Shown piece by piece: positions 56,295 through 64,000 of a stretch of 64,000 nucleotides of DNA. Every line of letters starts with the position of its first letter. Within the stretch, counting starts at the first letter, position 1. The notes beneath the pieces were generated by a model. That model searched no databases and had not been told where the DNA came from. It worked only from the letters and a program-made list of their open reading frames with translations. The translations under genes were made by a program, and so were the position numbers. Origin of the DNA: Malania oleifera (taxonomy: Eukaryota; Streptophyta; Magnoliopsida; Santalales; Ximeniaceae); assembly GCF_029873635.1 (NCBI RefSeq), contig NC_080418.1, forward strand, positions 12,379,562 to 12,443,561. Direction: 5' to 3'.

Positions 56295-57485
56295 ATGGCC
56301 CACATTGAAGCCCACGATGTTGCACATGCGGAGGATGAGTATTTTCTCTTAAAGAGGTGCAAAGTCTGGTATGCGCGGGAGTTCCATCCCAAGGAGGCTA
56401 TACTAGGTAAGATACTCGATTTAGACTTTATGAATCAGTATTTTAGAAATGTTATGGACATGTTCAAGTATCAAGGGTGGAGAACCTTTATCTCCTACTA
56501 GCCTGGGGGTCATTACCCAACTTATGTTAGGATGTTCTGTGCCAATCTGGGTAATGATGAAGACGGGTACTTCTCCCGTGTATTGAGGATAGATGTGTGC
56601 TTTGACGCTCAGTATATCTCGGATGTCCTCGACATTGACGGTGGAGACTTTGAGTGCCCTAATATGGTAAACTCGTGGATCTTTGAGCAGGAATTTATAG
56701 TAACCACATTTGCAAACCTGACCTTGTCTGACCCTAGCACTGCTACCTTGAACCACCCTCCACGGTACAGACAGTTCACCCTAGAGGCTAAGATAGTGCA
56801 CCACCTGATCACCTATAATGTCCTGCCTAAGGCGGGATCTAGGGTGCACATATCATTTTTGGAATGCTTTATTATGTGGTGTCTATTCGCTCGGAAGAAG
56901 TTCGATCTACTCAGTTTAGTGATTCGTTGGATGATGGCCAAGACGATTGGCCACTGAGTGATTATGCTATATGGAGGCATTTTGAACAAGCTGTTAAAAA
57001 ACATTGGTTTCACGCGGTCAAATATGGCTTCACTAAAGAGGAGACGACCTGCAGACATCTTCTCTATTGTGACTCTACGACTGATGGGGTACGAGCTTAT
57101 TGGGAACATTTGGGCGCCTTCTAGAGTAGCAGTAGCACAAGTAGAGACCCCACAGGAGCCACCATAGCCTCCGCAGCCATCAAACTTGGATTTTATGGCT
57201 GCGATCACCAGTTTGTCTGACACGTTCACACAGTTTTAAGGATCAGTCCAGTCAAACTTGCAGGACCTGGCATCGTCATCCATTGCACTTCGGGAGGAGT
57301 TCCAACAGCACTCCATCTCTACTGCTAGTCACCTTACAGATCTGGAGCGGTCTATGACTGCCAGCTTTAGTTAGATGAGTGACCGCATTTAGGAAATGCA
57401 GGATGAGAGGGACAGGATAGCCATGGACTTCGGTTTTGATGCTGGTGATGGTGGTGATGGAGGAGATGATGGATGGGAGTTCTAG
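56295..57485 (+). pseudogene. Extra ORF of copia-like element, 'putative plant transposon protein' type, broken
   Basis: One frame of 397 codons runs from the ATG at 56295 to the TAG at 57483, without frameshift but with six internal stops at 56499, 56955, 57165, 57237, 57372 and 57390. Each can be explained as a single C-to-T change in CAG, CAA or CGA. The N-terminal part contains FHPKEAILGKILDLDFMN; the middle has SFLECFIMWCLFARKKF and LSLVIRWMMAKTIGH, matching what I recall of the plant-specific transposon protein family found beside retroelement genes; the C-terminal part is Gln/Ser rich with a long helix-like stretch and an acidic Gly/Asp end. Its function is unknown; it is not RT, integrase or an envelope that I can recognise. 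It lies downstream of gag, where pol would be expected. Confidence 0.7.
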
Positions 57486-58560
57486 ACTCCACAGTTGTTT
57501 GCAGATCAGATTGCGTGGTTTTGATTCATTCTATTCTATTTTATTTAATCTAGTCTGTACTAAAAATAGCTCTTATGTTATTTATTTTATCTGTATTCGT
57601 TGTATTCTCATGGTTCATTAGCTTATTTGAATTATGACATATATTGATAGTACCTTGATTTGCGTATGCTTGTGTTTAAATGTTCATCTTGCATAAGTAG
57701 TATAGAATGCCTACTACATGGCAGATGCAGTTGTTGATTATTGCCTGCTGGTAGATGATAGGTTCTCGCATGCTTTACTCCTATGATACTGTATGTTTGA
57801 GAACTATTTTTGTGCAGGTGAAATTTTTGGGAAATGTCATGTTTATAGTCGGCATGCTGCCAAAATTTTTGCAAATTTATGCCCAAAATATTTGAAATAT
57901 TCCTATGTGTGCAACATCTAAAAATTATCACAGTTACTGCATTTGCGTTGAAATGATAAACACTTTGAGTTGTTTGTGCACATATATATATTTAGAAGAA
58001 TTGGAACAACTTGCATACTGTTAGGGGGGCTTTCTCATGGGAACTTTCCAAGTCTTAGCAAATTAATTCTACGGTTGACTTATCCTCTTGCTTTAGACTT
58101 TGTGAAAGTTGATTATTGATTGTATGCATACTTTGTACTCCTATTGCATGATTATATTGATTATCATCTAAGATGCACAAATTGTCCATTACATGATTAT
58201 CTTGAACGTATATACTTGAGTATTGGACCATACTGAACTATTTGAGTAGTTATGGATAAATTGCTAAGAAATTTAAACTCAAACAGGTTACGTTTATACA
58301 TGATGTCTTTTGGAAAGTCTGATTTACTAACGACACTGCCAAAATTTCTCAAAAATATTTCCAAAATTCATGATGCATAAATGTAATTTTCACCCATTGC
58401 CTAGGATTTTAATTCACATAGCCCTTTTTGCTGTTGCCAAAAGGGGGAGATGGAGAGAGGCAAAAATAATGGACTTGTTTAAATACATTAGATGCATATT
58501 GTGAGGGGGAGCCTTCTTTGGTTTATCCCTATATTTTTGCATGCTGTATTTGTCATCATC
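57486..58560 (+). other. 3' non-coding internal region of copia-like element
   Basis: About 1.1 kb, AT-rich, without coding potential. A polypurine-like tract CCAAAAGGGGGAGATGG lies at 58437-58453, about 123 bases before the true one. Confidence 0.6.
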
Positions 58561-58574
58561 AAAAAGGGGGAGAT
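58561..58574 (+). other. Polypurine tract of copia-like element
   Basis: AAAAAGGGGGAGAT immediately before the 3' LTR at 58575, the expected second-strand primer. Confidence 0.8.
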
Positions 58575-60067
58575 TATTGACCTTATCGGTCACACCCGGT
58601 TTTGATTATGATAAATACTCTTTGTATCTAATGGGTATTTGAGATTTTGTGTAGGAACTAAGATTTTTAAGATCAAGATTTGGACAAAGCAAGCAAAGCC
58701 TGAAGACCAATTTCTATTCAGCATTGTAATATATTTCATTTAATTGGTCTGTAAAAGTAACTAGGGCTCTGGTTTGTAATAAGCTCACACACATCACATG
58801 CATGATAATACGTAAGCTCAAACAAACCGTGAGTGAGGAATAACCTTAAGAAAGACCTTAGGGTTTTCCCCGGTCGACTGACACCAAAATTTTTCGATGT
58901 ATTCATAATCATAAATGACCCTAGGACGCACACATTTGCACCCATGTTTGTTAGGCACATCATTAGGATTTGTGTGCCTTAAAACGGGACCGAAATGCAC
59001 ACTGTGCACTTTCGGTCGACCAAACTAGGCAGTTCATTTTGCCCTGGTCGATGAACCAGGCTTGGGTCAACAGTTGACCAAGGCCCTAGTTGACCGAACC
59101 AAGTAGTTCAAAAAGCCTCAGTTAACCGAAATCTCCCTAGGTCAACATTTTGACCATCTGGTCGACCGACCCCTTTTTATTCTCTAACTACCTGGTCGAC
59201 CAAGGGTCCTCGGGAGAAATCCCAATGGTTTGGTGGACCGAACCAGCAAGTTCAAAATGGCCGGTCGATCGAACCTCAAAAAATTAAAAAATCACCCTCT
59301 CCGGGTCGACCAAGCCTTTAGTTCAAAATTCCCCTAGTCGATCGAGCCATATGAGTTCTAGTCGACCGAAACTGATCTGGTCGACCAGACCTCTCGGGTT
59401 GCCCTAATTTTTACAGCAGTTAAATATTTTTTAAACAGGGTTAAAATGCTTTAAACATCATTAAACTTCCCTAATAATACCCAATAGGTCCCCAACAGTC
59501 ATATTCTTTCCTATGCCTATATATATGAGATCATTTTGTGAAAATGAAAAGGGGATTAGCCACTTTGATTAGGGGAGAATTCTATGAAAACTCAAAAGCC
59601 TATACTACTCATTTTTGAGCCTCATTTACTCATGTTTATCGTTTATTAGTGCCTACATCATTTGTAAGTGGATTGAGTGTTTGTTTTCATAGGTTTGCTC
59701 TCCTTACCTTGTTTGATTGATCTGAATTTATTGAGAGCTAAACCTTAGTATTCTTAGGGGACTTTGTTAATAAGTCTCTCCTAAGAAGGCTTTTATAAAA
59801 CTTCTAAGTATTGCACACTCATTGCAATATCTCGAGAAGTTTGTATTTGTTTTGGATTGCAAAAACTTCTCAAACATTTTCAAATATCTATTGTGCCTTT
59901 ATCTCAAAAAACATTTGAAGAGATATTTGTTGGTGTGATAAAATCTTTGTTGCAATATTCATCAACTCACATATCCTTTGCTGAATATAAAGATTGAATA
60001 TCTTTTGCAAACCGAACATATATATTATTGGAGCATCATATAATTGGGAAAACCCGCTCATTGAAAT

Positions 60068-60106
<39 letters not shown>

Positions 60107-60851
60107 CTTGATAGTATCTTTGTGTGAACTGTTAGATTCAAAATATCTTGTGATACAAAGATTGCTTGTTTGACACTCTCACGTAAGTATTACACTAATA
60201 GAAAACATCTTTGAGAGTTGAACCATCTAGACCACACTGAGCTTGCATATTGAATCATATTGTGGTGTATGCTATTGCGCTCATTTGGGTACATATCTTA
60301 TTTACACGAAAGCACAATCATTGTACCATCTGATTATATACACATTTGTTGTATATCCAGGCACGGGCCTGAAAAGGGAGACTAGCCTTGGAATAGTCCC
60401 ATATTTGTTTAGACCCGGTTAGGAAAGCTAGGTGGGTCGTCCTGTTAAGGCATGTAGGTTGAGGTCAGCCCCACTAATTGACCTAGTTAAGGTTGAGGTT
60501 AGCCCTATGTTAATTTGACCTGGTTGTAAATGGTGCCACTCCACCCTTAAGTGAGCCTTTAGTGGAATCCTTGAGCTTGCAAGCTTGAGGCGGGGACATA
60601 GGCACAGTTGGCCGAACCCCGATAACATATCGTGTGCCTTGTTTATATTTCTGTACTTTATATTTACTGCACATGTATGTTATGGTGTGAATGATGCGTT
60701 TGATTTAATTTCCACATCATATTTATATACACATTTAAAAATTGCATACATAGAACCTAGGTTGTATATATATTGCTGTTGGATAGATTAACCTAGGAGA
60801 AAAGTTTAAATTTCCAATTCACCCCCTTTTGGGAATACACCAATTCTAACA
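58575..60851 (+). mobile_element. 3' LTR of inserted copia-like element, 2,277 bases
   Basis: Collinear with 52402-54593. It starts TATTGACC (second base of TG changed) and ends CCAATTCTAACA, followed by the target duplication CTACA. It has about 85 more bases than the 5' LTR, mainly an extra piece of the GGTCGACC motif cluster near 59265-59350. TATA box near 59516-59525. A TA run lies at about 60074-60102. Confidence 0.9.
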
Positions 60852-60856
60852 CTACA

Positions 60857-61888
60857 TTCCTCTACTAGTTTGCACGAGGCGCTTGATATCCTCCTCGAGC
60901 TGCCTGATGTCCTCCCCTATAGGGCCTAGGAGTGGGAACCTGGTCCTACGGCCCTGGGCATGCACGTGCCATATGGTCGAGTCCCCAACACAATAATATA
61001 CACCTCTCCCTACCAGACACTCCCTCGAATGATGTCTCTCACATGTATGGCACACTGGAAAAGTCTGTATACCTTGGTAATCCTGAGGTCCTGCCGTCTA
61101 CCTCTAATCTCCTCTATCACAGCCTCCTCTCCATGGACCCCTACTAGAGCCAGCCTGGTAACTCTGAGGTGCCGGCCTCTTCCTCTGACTCTCAGCTGCT
61201 AAACCCCTATGAATACCACTCTAAATTATCGCAGCTTTGTCTACAACCTTCGAAAATGTCTGAGCTTTGAAACCAATCACCTGCTCGAACAAGTTCTGCC
61301 TCAATCCCTCTTCAAACTTCCTAGCCTTTTTCTCTTCATCAGGTGCTAGATGTGGAGTAAAACGTGACAACTCGAAAAATCGAGCTACGTACTGGGATAC
61401 GGTCATACTAGATGCATAAACTCTGCTGCCATCGCGCTCTGAATGATAGAAGGAAAATATCGCTCAAAGAACAGCTCCTTAAATCGGTCCTATGTCACTA
61501 GTGCTGGAACCAACCTCTGCTCCTCTATCAGTCGCGCAAACCTCTGCCAGCGCTTCGTTTCCCCTATCAGTTTAAACACTACAAATACTACCTTATGTTC
61601 ATCTGAACAAGGAAGCACCGCCAATGTCTCTTCAATATCCTAGACCTAGTTCTTAGCTATAATCGGGTCATATCCTCCAGCAAAGGATGAGGGCGTCATC
61701 CGCATAAATTGGTCAGCCGAACAGCCACGCTCCCGATAGCTCCTAGCCATCTCAACCATTACCTGCTGGGTGACGCTGCACAGAATGACATTAGTATCAG
61801 TACCTCCCATACTGGAAGGTCCTGCTCCATCCCTCCCAGCGTTCGTACCGCTACTTCCTTGGTCAATCCTGAAAATAAAAGAAAGCAT
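60857..61888 (-). pseudogene. gag of Tekay-like gypsy element, broken
   Basis: The first part (61646-61888) ends in FAGGYDPIIAKN. Across stops it continues with EQRLVPALVT and DRFKELFFERYFP, the gag/capsid core of Tekay-type gypsy elements. After a one-base frame change near 61415 it reads MTVSQYVARFFELSRF and EEKKARKFEEGLRQ. Near the insertion it has a knuckle-like CHTCERHHSREC. The frame would lead into protease at 52401, on the other side of the copia element. Several stops sit at CAG- or TGG-like positions. Confidence 0.85.
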
Positions 61889-62175
61889 AATTTAATAACC
61901 TTATTTTCTATACAACCTATATCTATCTCTTCAACAAAAACTACACATTCAAACTTTACTACCCTTCCTATTCTAAATTCAAAATCAGATCCTGTAGCCT
62001 AGACACTCGACTCGACAATAGTTTACTATGGTTTTCCTGAAATCGTCACCCCAGGAAAAACACAAAAACCATCAAGGAAATCCTATACCTAGAAACAGAA
62101 CAAACCTCAAATCACTTCCTATACTCTGGTATTGATTCTGCTGCATTCTAAAGTCTACAAAACCTAACAACCTAA

Positions 62176-62187
62176 GCTCTGATACCA
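62176..62187 (-). other. Primer binding site of Tekay-like element, initiator-Met tRNA type
   Basis: The minus strand reads TGGTATCAGAGC, a perfect match to the usual plant initiator-Met tRNA primer site, three bases after the LTR end at 62191. Confidence 0.9.
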
Positions 62188-62190
62188 AAT

Positions 62191-64000
62191 TGAAATGACC
62201 TACTAATAAAATATAATATTTTTTCCTATTTTAATATCAAACATTAACCTAAACAGCGGAAGGCCAATCATATAAAATAAATCCACACATAATACAATAC
62301 CAAAGTGTCAAATCATCCCACAATGTACAAACATTACTGTTCTCTCGAAACTACCTTTACTGATACCAAGGGTTTACAAAAATTGCCACCCAAAAATAAT
62401 ACTCACTCTCAAAAAGGGCAGTACAATAGCCCCTCTACCTGCGAGGTTGCTCCACTCACCTAGCTGGTTCACCTGAAAAACAATTCAACACTGGGATGAG
62501 CCAATGCTCAGTAAGATGAAACATGGTATTACTAGTGTGTGGCTACTAAGTTATATTTCTGTATAAATAAACTGATTTAAAAATAATATCGTGGATAACT
62601 GAAAATTTTAAATTCTAGTATAAACAACATATCGTAAAACTATACAAATTTACTTTTAATAATACTACCACTATTTCTGAAAAATCTACTTATAATATCT
62701 GAGAAAATTTCCCTAGATGGTTGTATGTCATGATTTAACCCCTCATGATAGGGTTGTGTGCCCCGAAGGCGAGACCTATCCTGGCTAGCCGACCAGGGTA
62801 AGTCAACTGAACTCCAACAGTCTGATCGGTCCCCTCAATCCATATTTGATGGAGAACTTGTCTAGATGTGGGCACGATCAAACTCATACCACTTACTATC
62901 TGACTAAAGTGGTTGCACTCTGAACTGAATATATGTAGCTAGGGTATCGTGCTCTGTTGTCTGATCCATCAGGGTATGATACTATATAAGTAACTGATAT
63001 CTGTAATATACTGTTTTTACTATGGTTCTAAAATAACCATAACCCCATAGAATTTATCTGAAATTCTAAATAAACTGACTGAAAATCTGATTTCTGTATA
63101 ACTGAACTGCTGTCTGAATATCTGTATATTAGGGCGTTATGGTACTGATAAACGTGTTATTATGAAACCACTGAAAATGTCTATTTCTAAGTATACTGTA
63201 CACTGAAAAATTTGTCATTTTATAAACATGCAAATATAATGGTATTTCTGTTAATAACTATAAACATGGTATTCACAAATTCTATAAATATAGTACTGTT
63301 TTTGTTATCAACTCAAGCCACAGAAGTAAATATTAATATTATCAAGTTTTGGAAACTGTAAATATATATAATCTAAATAATAATTTGATAAAAATATATA
63401 GTTCGTGCTGAAATCGTTAAAGGGTTTCCTAGCATAGCGTATATCCCTTACTTGACTACTAGAAAGCCCCTACCCCTATGGTATACTGGTCCAACACCCG
63501 CAGGGCTTCCTACTCAACACCCTAAAAACAACATTCTCCAGAACATAATATCATTATTTCTTTGTCTCTATCATTTCGTACAACTTCCAAAAGGCCAAAA
63601 ACTAAATAAAAGACCTTACCCTGATTCTCGAGAGAAATTTGCCTCGATCCCACCAACGATCCGCCCTAGCGAACTTGAAGAGAACTCCGCTAGGAGCGTC
63701 GTGGAGGCCTCAGATCGTCGATCGATGACTAACGGGGCCGAAATCCAAGAAAGAAGGGAGAGGAATCGTAGGAGAGAGAAAGAAAAGAGAACGACGCTGA
63801 ATTTCTACATTAATCTGAGGTTTTGCACTATTTATACTGCGGCCTTCATCGATGAGCCACGTCATCATATCAACGAGTCTAATAGGAAATTCTTCGATGA
63901 ACTCTCCCATTCTTCGACAAAATTCAGAATTGCCCAAAACATTCTCTCGGTGTCATCTGTTTGACAAAATATGCCCTCGTTGACGAGGCCCTCTTGTTCC
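62191..64000 (-). mobile_element. 5' LTR of Tekay-like element, minus strand, cut by window end
   Basis: On the plus strand it begins TGAAATGACCTACTAAT and is collinear with the solo LTR at 45826-47851. A TATA-like box (TATAAATA on the minus strand) lies near 63828-63836, and a GTCGACGA-type cluster runs from about 63846 past the window end. The frame at 63452-63964 has the same position and character as the one at 47336-47896 and is part of the LTR. Confidence 0.9.

Larger units (their letters stand above)
52402..60851 (+). mobile_element. Complete but pol-less copia-like (SIRE-like) element, 8,450 bases
   Basis: Two LTRs of about 2.2 kb, an initiator-Met-type primer site, a broken gag, an extra ORF, a polypurine tract, and a perfect 5-base target duplication CTACA (52397-52401 and 60852-60856). 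The internal region is only about 4 kb and shows no protease, integrase, RT or RNase H, so the element is non-autonomous. Long LTRs, the AAAAAGGGGGAGAT polypurine tract and the extra ORF suggest the SIRE/Maximus group (inference). It lies between gag and protease of the Tekay-like element on the other strand. Confidence 0.9.

Overview
This window is nuclear DNA from a flowering plant. The evidence is one intact plant-specific GRAS transcription-factor gene lying in a dense nest of plant transposons: Ty1/copia and Ty3/gypsy LTR elements with plant tRNA primer sites, a TRIM, a tRNA-derived SINE and a CACTA element. Base composition is AT-rich with many microsatellites. I cannot name the species. 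I see no rRNA, true tRNA, CRISPR array or bacterial-style operon.

Layout. 1-2795: gypsy-type LTR (minus), then a copia-type LTR (minus) with an internal 350-base duplication. 2796-11241: Athila-like material, namely a truncated plus-strand LTR abutting a minus-strand element with two LTRs and a gag broken only by nonsense codons, but no pol. 11567-13653: another copia-type LTR (minus). 13654-18013: minus-strand Tat/Ogre-like gag, leader, primer site and truncated LTR. 18014-about 25250: a second Tat/Ogre-like copy on the plus strand, head-to-head with the first, whose LTR carries a 523-base solo insertion. 25459-27669: the GRAS gene (minus), whose last ~30 codons read into repeat-like DNA. 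29100-29858: a 759-base TRIM. 30061-40865: a segmental duplication, both copies carrying the same SINE and the same LTR insertion. 40866-48412: a Tat-type LTR split by a CACTA element (41565-45158) and by a solo Tekay-like LTR (45826-47851). 48413-64000: a minus-strand Tekay-like gypsy element with gag, protease, RT, integrase and chromodomain remnants, interrupted by a complete but pol-less copia element (52402-60851, target duplication CTACA).

How it fits together. The insertions give a relative history: Tekay-like element, then the copia element inside it; segmental duplication after SINE and LTR insertion, with a copia fragment added later to one copy; Tat LTR, then CACTA and solo LTR inside it. 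Almost every element is dead. In several gags most stop codons look like CAG, CAA or CGA codons changed by C-to-T mutation, as expected for long-methylated repeats.

The most unusual signal is a promoter-like layout seen in copia and gypsy LTRs alike: a cluster of short, family-specific, palindrome-like motifs (GTCGAC core in two unrelated groups) just upstream of a TATA box. In the 52402-60851 element the same arrangement occurs a third time inside the element, just before its extra ORF.
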